Assembly: GCA_036937835.1 (NCBI GenBank)
Contig: CM072875.1
Location: 19,189,501 to 19,253,500 of the forward strand
Origin: Pampus argenteus
Lineage: Eukaryota; Chordata; Actinopteri; Scombriformes; Stromateidae
DNA length: 64,000 bases
Direction of reading: 5' to 3'
The position numbers and the translations under genes are program-made. How positions within the stretch are numbered: position 1 is the stretch's first letter; every line of letters begins with the position of its first letter. The notes under the pieces were generated by a model. The model saw nothing but the letters and a program-made list of their open reading frames with translations, was not told the origin of the DNA and did no database searches. Positions 23,109 to 34,526 of the stretch are shown here, one piece after another.

Positions 23109-26100
23109 TACTGGACTGGCCTGTAGTTTGGACTGAAGTGAACAACGGGTCGTTTTTCTTCTTAGAAATCAGGTTTTCACACTTTGAAGATACTGAAGTA
23201 GAGCTTGTTCTGAGAAAAGAATGCGCTGTTGTAAAATCCCGAAATAATATGAAGAATCGAGCCACTGTTTGGTTAACAATGGCTGTCAAGGAACAATAGC
23301 CGAGTAGGATGAAAAGAAACGAACCTGTGTGTTCATAGAAGCAGATTATCAAAAGCCACAAAAAAAAGCAGCACAGGTTGTGTTGTTGTTTTTACAGAAC
23401 AGGCCGTAGCAACGACGGACACAAGTCGTGGTGTTAATGTAACATTAATGCTGCTGAGTGAGGACGATGTGAAGAGTCCTGGTGTGGTTCATTAAGTAGG
23501 CCAGAGGACACTGGGATGAATAGGAAACCTTATCCACCTCGACACTGGACCACACCTTTCTGGATCAAGTGTTCTGTCATATTCTCACTAACCGTCTGAC
23601 AGAGAGTCGCGCAGGATGGCAGACAGGCCGAATAGTAAACGGTGTTGTTCAAGGATACCGGTAAGAGATACTAGTACCGTAACGCAGAGGGTAAAGGGAT
23701 TAAATGGTCATGTTTCAACGTGTACAGGTTAAGATGGTTAATTTAAATGTGTTATATTGAATATCGACTAACGATCACTTTCTCTATTTTTATTTATAAG
23801 ATCCAAAAAGCCAATGATTATGTACGACATGCTCAACTAATCAATTAGTTCGTTAACTGTTGCAGCTCTGTTGCCAATATGATGTCACTACGTGTGCATG
23901 TTACGAGCAGAGCTACCAGGAAATGTATTGCTATTAACTATTTTAAGTCATTTAATAAGGAAAGAAAAGTCTAAATTCTCTGATTCCTGCTTCTCAAATG
24001 TGAATATTTTCTGTTTTTTATTTTTATTTATTTTTATATGACATTTCCTTAAAGGTCTTGTGAGAGATGTAAAAAAAATGGTGAAAATCAAAGCAGATAG
24101 CGCAACTTTTAGTCTTTGGTATGGCTTCAATAACAGGATCCTACATTTCCCATAATGCAACAGAATGTCTTTCTCTTTGAAAACACCCAGCTCTGAACCT
24201 TTTTCTTATAAATGTACAGTCTCCCAGCCAACGTTGAGATAACCGGCATGACATCATTGGTGCTGATGAACAAACCGTCTTTCACATGTAAAATTTGGCG
24301 GTGTGACTTTTACTAAGTTGTTTTTAAAATCCTATAAGAATAAACTTCAGAGAGCTAAAATAACATCAAATGACTTCTAACTACAAATAAAATCAATCAA
24401 TCGCCCCTAAATGTAATCTGGAAGCCCAGAATTAAGAGGCAGACCAACACTGGAAAGGAAATATCATATATATAAAAAAAAAGATTTTCTTCATCGTTAT
24501 AAACAAAGCCAGACTAGAATTACAAACCAGTTCATTTGTTCCATTCGAAGCTTTTTGTTGCTTTTGAAACACATGAATCTTCATGGAGTCTCTACTTTAA
24601 AAGACTTTTTTTTTTTTTTTGTTTTATGTAGCATATGTATCTCATTATGTGGATCATGTGGGTGACATGACGTCAGGTTGTCATGCAATCGAAAGGTTGA
24701 TGTCACGCCCTCCTAAAATTAAAACAGGAAATGATTTGATTTCAAACAAAAGTTCAGCAGTCCTGCACAAAGAAGGTTGTGTTTGGATTGAATAACGGTT
24801 TCAATAACACGTCATACATTTGTTCTTCTTCTATGGTTTCCTGTAGTTATTTATTTTCTGCATGTTGATAATCGGTGTTGGTAGATTTTACTTCACGTTC
24901 CAGATTTTTGCAGCGTTTACTCTGCAAACGTAAGAATACTCTGACAACACTATAGATATTTAGATATTCGTGGTCCTCAGAGGATGAACCCCGGTGTTTC
25001 GGTGACCTCCTGACCTTTTTGTCTAATGCCACAAACATGTAAAAACGTTCACAGTATCTCAAATACTAATTGCAGCATGGCCGGCCTTGAAATCTCATGT
25101 AAACATTCATGGTCCCAAGAGGAGGAATCTTCTAACCCTTCATCTAACTTTAAGTAACAAAAAAGTGGCGCCAAGAGAGGATATATTCTCTCGTTTTTAA
25201 CTGGCAACACATCTTATAATCTCAAATCTCTTTAGTGTTCGTCACTTTTGCATTGAGGAGTGTAAAATTATAATTGTTGCACCTTTTTTATGGGTCACTG
25301 ACGGGAATTTAGACGTCTATTCTTGGTCCTTTTTTTAATTGCTCTCTTGGGACTTTACATATCTCTGGTCCCTGCATGGCTTTGGCTAATTAGAAAGCGA
25401 TTCCACATGTTTGGTGTCATAGATGGTATCTACTCTACCGCTCTACTGCATGTTGGCATTACTTCATGTATGATGTCAGAGCTGTACAGGGAGAAATATG
25501 CTGCTGAAATCCTTGTTAGCGCCTCGAGGATCAGTGAGAGCTGCTTCGTTACAGAATGATCTTACAGTGTAACTGCTTTAAAACACGGACAGCACTGCAG
25601 TAATAACTTAAGTGTTGTTTTTATGAGTTGGCAGGCAGTAAAGATTAAGGTCAGTGAAGATTTCTGATGGTTATTTTGGCCAGTATTTCTCTGTCTGGGA
25701 CAAGTACCAACTAAACTTCAGCCATTAGATAAAAACACTGTTTTGATTTAGTCTAAAAATCTGAGTTTTGTCTGTGAACGCTCCTCTTTCAGCATGTCAT
25801 GCAATTCTACATGATCCAAAATAAGTGTTTGTTCATGTCAGAGTGTGGATGAGAGATATCATGTGGTCAGCATGAAAAATGACATGTTTTCTGCACTTTA
25901 TATGGAAAAGCAAAAACGCACGGCTCTGCATATTTAGATGCTCATTCGTCGTCCATTACTGAAGATAAAAGCTTACGATGATGCACGAGGCAGAAGCTGT
26001 TAGTCACTTTGAGTTTTGTGGTTTGCAATAAGCATGTTGTTGAGGTTCGGCGAGTAGCTTCAGGACTTAGTGGTCCTGGGTGAGCAAACTTCAAAATATG

Positions 26101-26269
26101 AACGCAAGACAATAAAACAAAGGACCGTGCAGGTTATAAATGTGAATAAACACACTGGGATCCCTCAGGGATTTGTTGTCGTACAGTATTTGGCTTAAAG
26201 GGAAGTGGATTCTAAATACAAAGGCGCTGATGGAGCATAAAAGCCCCATTAAGTTAAATCAGGACCCTG

Positions 26270-26660
26270 TAAGACAGTGATGGCAGCTAACGTCCCTCTC
26301 CATTTCCCACAGAGGGCCAATCAAAGCCGGCGAGCCACACCCTCCCTTTATCAATTAACCAGCGTAAGACAGTCCAACATCCGTCATGCCAACATTTTCA
26401 TTTTGGCCATTTTCGGCAGCGTGGAGAACAGAGTGGCAGAGGGCGACGTAAGGTCAGGTTTCCACGGTAACTGTCAGCCTCCAATCCCCCTCCAGCTGAA
26501 CACCCTCTTTCATCGCCATGGCAGCAGAGAGGCCCTGTTTCCCAGGGGACGAGGGGAGTGCGGGAGGGAATGTGAGATGGCGAGAGGGAGGGAGAGGGCA
26601 AACAAGTTTTGTGAAAACACAGTAATCCAATATGGCTGCCATTGTGCCAGAGCTAACGGT
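26270..26660 (+). promoter_or_regulatory. candidate enhancer in vangl2 intron 1 with RFX X-box-like site
   Basis: This block differs from flanking intron: no microsatellite, higher GC, and motif-like words. GTTTCCACGGTAAC at 26458-26471 is close to the palindromic RFX X-box (GTTGCCATGGCAAC). CAATTAA at 26353-26359 is homeodomain-like. It sits 0.9-1.2 kb before the coding exon. The regulatory function is inference only; conservation could not be tested here. Confidence 0.3.
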
Positions 26661-27835
26661 GGCTAACGGTGGCTAGTGCTGACGTCTTGGTGTGAGGAGA
26701 TACAGTCGTGTGATGATTAACCTCGGAGACCTGAAAGGGACGTGATACGAGCACGCGGAGCCGAAACTAAAGCCTCCGTTTAGTGAGTTGATGTGTTTAA
26801 AGTGGGAGAAGCTTCACTCTCACATACATGGACTCTGAGATTAAAGGGAATTTCACATTAAAGTCACTATATTCAAGTGTGACTGATATGACTTCTTAAA
26901 GGATAGGTTCACTTTTTTTTTTAAAGAAGTCTGTCTTAAAACGGCCCAAATGAACTTCTAAATCACCCCTGTTTATATTAACCCTTCAGAGATCAAAGTT
27001 AAGTGCTCTCCTGTATAAAAATGCATGTAAAAATTTATTCAGCAGTCACATCACGTGGATGTCTGATGCATTTATAGTCTATAGTGGAAGTATAGTAACA
27101 GAAAGAGGAGCTTTGGGCTTTTAAAAAGACAAAAGGTTGACTGTTGCTGTACTGATGCTTTTAGGACAGACTCGAAACGTTGTGAACGAGACCTTTTTAA
27201 AACTCTGATCGTCTTTGAGACAGCAGGCTGGAAACGATTAGATGATTATAGGACACTGAAACTTCACATTTATAACGAGATGTTTGTGGTCGTGGTGAAA
27301 ATGTGGCATTCATCTGTGAATAAAAACAAGACGAAGAGTCGATTTTTAAAATGCTCACAACAATAACGCTGACATGCTGGTGTTTTTTAAGGTATTCATT
27401 AACTAAGAGGGGAAAAGTAAAAAGAATATCCTTTAAAATTCACGGTGGACAACATACTTTAATATTGATTTGATGTGACGCTGATCTGACCAACTTTCTC
27501 CTCCTGCTCATCTCTTTCAGATCACGGCCACTTCAGCTCCTCCCTGCTGTGACTCTCCCACCCGCCATCCTCTCCCGTCCCTCTTCCTCCTCTTCTCCTC
27601 CTCTCTGTAGCCTCCCCTGCTCGCCCTTCTCCCTTCTCCTTGCTCCACTCCCTCATCGGCCTCCAAGATAGATTCCCTCAGGAGTAAGGTTGACCTGCTC
27701 AAGCTGCCCCTGGCTCTCTCCACCAAGTCCATCTCTGAACGCAAGAGCCAGCTGGGAGGAGTCGGCGAACAGCGCGGCACGGGGGGAGGAGGAGGAGGCG
27801 GGGCCCGTAAAGCCCGCTCACCGCCGACCCGAGAC

Positions 27836-30800
27836 ATGGACAACGAGTCGCAGTACTCGGGCTACTCATACAAGTCGTCCCACTCCCGAAGCTCCCGTAA
27901 ACACAGGTGGGTCACCCAGATGATTGGCCAGGCTGATGGGATGAGTTATTTCTCATTAAATATACAAATATGTGCATAGGGAACACACACACACACACAC
28001 AGTGGAGTAACGTCGTCGTGCTTTTGTCTTCCAGGGATCGGAGAGACCGTCACCGCTCTAAGAGTCGAGACAGCAGCAGTCGTGGAGACAAATCGGTCAC
28101 CATCCAGACTCCCGGAGAACCTCTGCTCGATGCAGAGTCGACCCGCGGCGATGACCGGGTCAGTCACGCTGTTGGTTTTCTCACGCGAGCCTGTTCATTT
28201 TAATGGTTACTAATCTATAACTGATATTGATCTGATTCTCTTTGTCTTGACAGGACGACAACTGGGGCGAGACCACCACCGTCGTCACGGGAACCTCAGA
28301 ACACAGCATCTCCAACGAGGACCTGACCCGCGTCACCAAAGATTTGGAGGAGTCGACTCCTCTGGAGTGCAAGCGCTTCATCGGGCCGGCGCTGGGAGGC
28401 TGCCTGAGCTTCTTCGCCCTGGTCACGCCTTTAGCCTTCCTCATCCTCCCGCAGGTGCTGTGGCGTGACGCCTTGGAGCCCTGCGGCACGCCCTGCGAAG
28501 GCCTCTACGTCTCCCTGGCCTTCAAGCTCCTGGTGCTGCTCATCTCCTCCTGGGCTCTGTTCCTCCGCCCTCCTCGCGCCACGCTGCCGCGCTTCTTCGT
28601 CTTCCGCTGCCTGCTGATGGTGCTGGTCTTCCTGTTCGTGGCGTCGTACTGGTTGTTTTACGGCGTGAGGGTGCTGGAGCCCCGGGAGAGGGACTACAGG
28701 GGGATTGTAGAGTACGCTGCCTCTCTGGTGGACGCTCTGCTCTTCATACAGTATCTGGCTCTGGTGCTGCTAGAGGTCCGACACCTGCAGCCGGCCTTCT
28801 GCCTCAAGGTGGTCCGGAGCACGGACGGAGCCAGCAGGTTTTACAACGTGGGTCATCTCAGGTTAGTGTGTGTGGTTTCTGAAAATAGCAAAACATATAA
28901 TAAACAGGCTTTAGAGTAGAAGTTTCTAAGAGTAGTTTCATGTATTTCAACCAAACTCTTCTTAAATACATGTAAAAGGGTTTCTGTGTATATGCAGAAG
29001 AAAGCGTTCAACACAGTTCAGTTCAAATTAGTCTATAAATGAATGTATTTGTCTGCTGTTGACATCTTACAGAAAACTGTCTGAAATGTCCAAAAAAGAC
29101 ACCTTCACACTTCATTTTGGAAATGTCAAAATTTTATAATAATAATAATTATTATTATTACAAAATGTGAACTGGAGAATTTATCAGTATTACTGTATGA
29201 AAAAACTAAAACTCGAATTAACCAAACTATTAACTTCTACAACATCTGTGTGATTGAGGACAAAAAATATGATATATAATAGAAACATTAGACATCAGAA
29301 ACATTGACCCTTACTGATATATAATTGAAGGGTGGAGATTGTTTTAGATCATCAAAACCATGAATATAAACTGAGTTTATAAATGTATTCCAGAGTAGTG
29401 AGTTGGTCAATCAAACCTGTTTGAATTCACTGACAATGATTTTAAACTACAGTATTAGTCTTCAGTATTTTTATCGTGCATATACATATTACACAGTTTC
29501 TAGTCGGTCCTCGTTTGGCCTGTTCTTACTGTGTTACAGTGATGATTGACACTCTGTGTGTGTTTTCAGTATCCAGCGGGCAGCCGTCTGGGTGTTGGAC
29601 CGTTATTACAGCGACTTCTCCGTCTACAACCCCGCCCTCCTCAACCTGCCCAAATCCATCCTGTCCAAGAAGATGACTGGCTTCAAGGTTTACTCCCTAG
29701 ATGGTAAATATACCTGTATCATTGTCCCAGTTCATCCCGATCAGCATCGTTCGACAAATACAGCAGAAAAAAAAACAAAAAAACAATATGTAGTTTTTAC
29801 CCACATGTGCTCTTTACTGTTTATAATGTTGCAAATGTCAAATTTTTTATTTTTACGTCGGTTAAATCCCCTGAAATACAAACGCGACCTGCTGATTTCT
29901 CTTTCTGTTGTCTTGTAGAAAACCCCACCAATAACTCCACAGGTCAGTCCCGGGCCATGATAGCAGCTGCTGCCAGGAGGAGAGACAACTCCTACAACGA
30001 GTTTTACTACGAAGAGGCCGAGATGGACCGCAGGGTCCGCAAACGCAAAGCCAGGTCAGACACAGACGATGCCTCTCTGTTACAGGGTTTGTGCAGGATA
30101 ACAAATAAGTGTGTGTGTGTGTGTATGTGTGATCGGTGAATGAGCGAAGACAGATGTCATCAAGCGTGTTCTCATTGTTCTGTTGATATTAAACAGCTTG
30201 CCAGTTTGTTGAGAATCGTCTGCAGAGTTTGCTGCAACACTGCAGACTTGAAACATGTTATTAATGTTTCCTCTGTTCAAGTTGTTCCACTGCAGAGTTT
30301 GTTGACCCAACATATGGTTTTGTTTACTGCTCCAGAGAAGCTTTGTGTGCCACTGTCAAAGCAACCAAAGGAATTTTTAATTTGAACGGATATTCTGTTG
30401 AGAAAATAACCGCATTTGCTGACGAGGTTATTTTTTTGTCAACCCTCTAGGTTGGTGGTGGCCGTAGAAGAGGCCTTCACGCACATCAAGCGTCTCCATG
30501 AGGAAGAGGCCGCCTCGGCTGCCAAAAACCTGCGGCAGGTGATGGATCCCCGGGAGGCGGCTCAAGCCATCTTCGGCCCGATGGCGAGGGCCATGCAGAA
30601 ATATCTGCGAACCACCCGGCAGCAGGCTTTCCACAGCATGGAGAGCATCCTCACACACCTGCAGTTCTGCATCACACACAACATGACGCCCAAGGTTTGT
30701 GATCACCTTTCACATTTTAAAAGAAAAAACTTGTTAAAGAAAATGCATCTCATCCAGTGATTCAACTTCCTGTTTCCTCCATGCCAGGCTTTCCTGGAGC

Positions 30801-31048
30801 GTTACCTCAGCCCCGGCCCCACCATGCAGTACCAGCAACAGAACGGCAGGGGGCGCCAGTGGACTCTGGTGAGTGAGGAGCCGGTGACTTCAGCCCTACG
30901 ACAGGGTCTGGTCTTCTCCCTGCGGCGCCTGGACTTCTCCCTGGTCGTCACGGTGACACCTCTCCCCTTCCTACGGCTCGGGGAGGAGTTCATCGACCCA
31001 AAGAGCCACAAGTTCGTCATGAGGCTTTCGTCGGAGACCTCGGTGTGA
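27836..31048 (+). CDS. vangl2: Van Gogh-like 2, planar cell polarity membrane protein (525 aa)
   Basis: Vangl2 is a four-pass plasma-membrane core component of planar cell polarity that binds Prickle and Dishevelled. Coding exons: 27836-27906, 28035-28158, 28254-28861, 29570-29703, 29919-30054, 30451-30694, 30788-31048 (TGA), joining in frame to 525 residues (human 521). The coding start exon begins at about 27521 with 5' UTR. The N terminus MDNESQYSGYSYKSSHSRSS, with its Ser/Thr-rich phosphorylation cluster and basic RDRRDRHRSKSRD, identifies Vangl2 and not Vangl1. Four hydrophobic helices lie at about 108-130, 147-167, 180-200 and 220-240. The cytoplasmic tail holds the conserved STDGASRFYNVGHLS, AAAARRRDNS and VMDPREAAQAIF blocks and ends in ETSV, a class I PDZ ligand. 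An alanine-rich stretch (EEAASAAKNLRQ) between KRLHEE and VMDPREAA is longer than in human. Context matches human 1q23, downstream of ncstn. Confidence 0.97.
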
Positions 31049-33490
31049 AGGAGGTGTCTCCTTTTTTTTTGTTTATTTTGTTTTTTTTCGCTCGCTCCTG
31101 CTGGATCACTGATGTGGCGGGACAATCATTTTCCCCCTGACTGTGACAAAGAAACCCATTTGAGGAGAGAAGGATCTGAATCCTCCCGTTTCCTCATCAT
31201 CACAGACGCTCTGATATCAAACTGTGATCAGCTCAATGATTGTCCAATAAATGGATGCCTTGACTTTTTATTTTCTGTGTTTGTTAAGTCTCGATCTTAG
31301 AACACGTTGTAAAAAAAATCTTTTTTTTTTCTGAAAGGGGACTTTTTGTCTTTTTTTTTTTTGCCTTTTGATGTAACCACTGGACTACTTTACTGCGCTG
31401 ACTCGACACATAAACACCAGAGGAGGGGGATTACATCACATTTGTCACTTCCTCTTTCTTGTGTCTTAAAAACAGACCAGCTATGACTGCGACGCTGGTG
31501 TACCACTGCCTTCTGCTTCCCTGTCAGTGTGCTGTTTTTATTCAAGATGGCGAGGACTGTTTTTATACTAGAGGATGTGACTTTTTGTCATTTTTTTTAT
31601 TTTATTTTTTATTTTTTTTACTTACAGAATGTAGCATTATGTGCATTGAATTAACACGTTGCTTTTCTAAAGGCCTGAAGGCCAACATTTTCTTTTTTTT
31701 TTATCTGGCTGTAAAGAAAAAATGGAAGTACATTCCTAACTCGTTGCTCCTCCAGATTTATACACATTCACAATATCTAAATATGCAGGTTTTGTTTTAT
31801 TCTACACTGGTATTTATACAATGAATATTACAGTTTTAACTTGAAGACCCAATTTACACTTGATATTTTACGTATGATCTGGATCTGAGTATCTTATCTG
31901 TATAAGGATGTTTAAAGAATGAGGCTGGTGATATTTTATATTTTTTCTTATTGTCAACAAATCCCATAAAAAGACCAAAACCAACAATCAGTCCGTCTCT
32001 TAATACTTCATTGATGTGTTTTTTTTAAATATTTTTGGACCACAGCACAGAGGAATAAATATATATCATGTTTGGACACTGATCACACTGTTAGTAGGAT
32101 CCATTTATTGTTGGTTTTGGTCTATTTTTTTTTTTTTCGTACAATAAGAAAAATGCAGAAAACTCCCAGACCTGTGGGTGTGATCGATTCTTAAATTTAG
32201 GAACAACAGTTTGATAAAAGAGTTTTGTTTCAACTCAACGTCCGACTTGTTTTCAAATCTTTAAACTACATCTTTCTCTGTAATAGTTTAGTTGCTGTTG
32301 CACAAAGACGAGAAAGGAAGAAGCCGGAAGAGCATCTTTGACCTGAAACGACCACATTTAGACATCATCATCATCATCACTACACAATTTCCATGAGAAT
32401 TAAGCAACTCCATCTGCCCGACAAATGTCACAAGATGTGGTTTTAAAGTTTCAGGAACGAGTAACTTCCTTAACTTAATGTCTAGATAAAGCCATACAGC
32501 AGCATCGCCTCAACGTGGGACTGTTCATGTTCGACGTGTGTGTGTCAGGTCAACTTCCCATGAGCTATAAAAACAAAAATGAGTTCATCACTTTCATTTG
32601 TGTGAATGCATTTTTCCGCTAATTTCATTGGGTTTTCAACAGTTTATGTACCTTTTTTTTAAGAAGGAGACTTCTGATCACAGTGATGCTGAAATCCAAT
32701 CACCCTGCAGAATCGAGGACCATGCATTAACACAAACGCAGACTGTGTATGAATAGCAGGTGTAAATGGGGTCTATTTCAAGCTTTCTTAACGATGTACT
32801 CACGATGAAATCAGCCCTTATTAGGCAGCTGTGGTTTAACTATGAGCTGTGTGTCAATGCATTTCTACAGAAACCCCCAAACCAGACATGTGATTGTAAC
32901 TCCTCACTGCAGCTCCTCTGCAGCAGTAATGTATCACCGCTTTGTGCCACCAGCTGCAACGAGCACCGTGAAACATGCTGCCTCCATCCGACGGCCTTAC
33001 GCTCCAGATGCGGAGGAGCCGGCGTCGACGACATGTGTCCCCCGATGCCGGCTCCTCCCGGAAACTTACTGTAAATGCTGAAAACTCGTCTGATGTTGAA
33101 ACTTGAGCCGCTTCGTTTTGCTTTTATTTCCAGTGAAAATGTTTTTTTTATTTTTTTAAAGCCATTTTTACAGTTTATCTCACCATGTTACACGTGTATG
33201 ACATCAAAACGCAGATGTGTTTTTAAGAAAATGCATGCTAGAGTTATTTTGGGCTCCAAAACGTTTTTTATTTTTTTTTATAACAACTCATTTTCTATCA
33301 TTTTTAAGGTGCCTAAGTTATGATTTTTTTTTTTCCCTGAATGTTTTCACTTTTGAAAAACAAATGGCTTGTAAAAAAAAAAGACCATTTTGTAGATTTG
33401 TCTTGTATTTTCTTCCTTTTTGGTAACTGTAGCTTGTATAGTGTGTTAGACAGTTTTTCCATTATTAAACCATTTATTCCGTAAAAAGTC
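31049..33490 (+). other. vangl2: vangl2 3' UTR (long, U-rich)
   Basis: About 2.4 kb without coding sequence follows the stop, rich in T runs (e.g. 31320-31364, 31585-31620, 33140-33160). Candidate polyadenylation signals are AATAAA at about 32054 and ATTAAA at 33464-33469, so more than one 3' end is plausible. The open frames are U-rich artefacts. Confidence 0.5.
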
Positions 33491-33624
33491 TTTTTGTTTT
33501 CGTTTTATTTAAAATGTCAGTTAAAGAGTTAAAGCTGCCTTTTACAAAATAAAAACAACTCAAACATTATGTAAGCCTTGCAAAACTTTATCTATGAGGA
33601 AGTGAACAAAATGACCACTTGTAT

Positions 33625-33960
33625 GCAGTGTTAGGGAGTATTTACATGTATTATAATAACTAGTTTAACTACAGTTTGCAGTAGTTTGGTGGTCGTTTTA
33701 ACTACATTCACATCTTATTCAGTAGTTAACTACTTTTGCTCATGTAGAGGTAGTTAATTAATGATAAACACCTGCTTTATGATTAAAATCACCTGCGGTT
33801 TGCGACCAAAGTTTATCATTTTATCATATCTACACTTTAGTTCAGATCACGTCAGATTCTGATCATTTCCCATGATGCAGTTGAGATGTAGTTTAACTAC
33901 CTTTCATTGTGAAGAAGCCTGTAGTTTGATAAACTACAGGCTTAAAGCCACCGACGCTGT
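33625..33960. repeat. dispersed repeat fragment ('gtagtttaactac' type)
   Basis: Repeated 'agtttaactac', 'ttttaactacattca', 'agttaactacttttg' words within 300 bp resemble a common fish repeat family. It occupies the spacer between vangl2 and the FcR-gamma-like gene and has no coding content. Confidence 0.45.
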
Positions 33961-34149
33961 TCATATGTTGATATTTGTGACACACTTCCAGATGTCTGTT
34001 TTTCTTCCTAATTACTGTGTGATGTCACTGACCCATTTGAGCAATTCTTAACCAAAACACAAAAGAAAAATAGTTTTCACAAGTGTTTCAGAGGAACTTG
34101 TGTGTCAGGAGGGTGAAAATGTGGTAGGCGTGTGGTTTTTACAGCTTCA

Positions 34150-34237
34150 AAACGGACAGAGAGCCCCGGACTTCCTGTTGCCTGCTTCTCAGCCGACGAC
34201 GGAGCTACAAACAGACCCTCCATCTTAACTGCACCCG
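34150..34237 (+). promoter_or_regulatory. fcer1g-like 5' UTR exon and ETS site
   Basis: A good donor (acccg|gtaagg) at 34237/34238 ends an apparent leader exon. ACTTCCTG at 34170-34177 is the reverse complement of the ETS/PU.1-type CAGGAAGT, fitting a myeloid or granulocyte gene. No ATG occurs in this exon, and reading back from the next exon gives an in-frame TAA 12 bp before the junction, so it does not encode a signal peptide. Confidence 0.45.
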
Positions 34238-34394
34238 GTAAGGTGGTGATGCAGCTGTTCTGATGATCTGAGGATTAGGAGATGCCACATATTTCTTTTT
34301 CATTTCATTATTTCAGTTCATTTTGGGGTTTTTTTTTTTTGGAGGTGACGTTGGTGAATGACAGTGTGTTTGTGTGCAGAAGAACTTTGAAAAC

Positions 34395-34486
34395 ATGATC
34401 TGTTACATCCTGGATGTGATTCTCATCTTCTACGGCATCGTTCTCACCGTCTTATACTGCAGACTGAGGGTAAGACAAACAGGAAC

Positions 34487-34526
<40 letters not shown>

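Larger units (their letters stand above)
20205..27520 (+). other. vangl2: vangl2 intron 1 (7.3 kb)
   Basis: No coding exon is supported here. It holds CA/GT microsatellites (21456-21479, 21595-21612, 23075-23105), several fragments of dispersed repeats, a candidate MITE (20582-20992), and near its 3' end a low-repeat, GC-richer block at about 26270-26660 that I treat as a candidate regulatory element. Confidence 0.5.

Noticed and set aside
26277..26666. 129-codon frame in vangl2 intron 1 as a gene
   Set aside because: No family features, no splice-consistent continuation; better explained as a candidate non-coding regulatory block.
31459..33426. Several open frames in the vangl2 3' UTR
   Set aside because: They are rich in Phe/Leu/Lys from T and A runs and carry no domain; they follow a confirmed stop codon.
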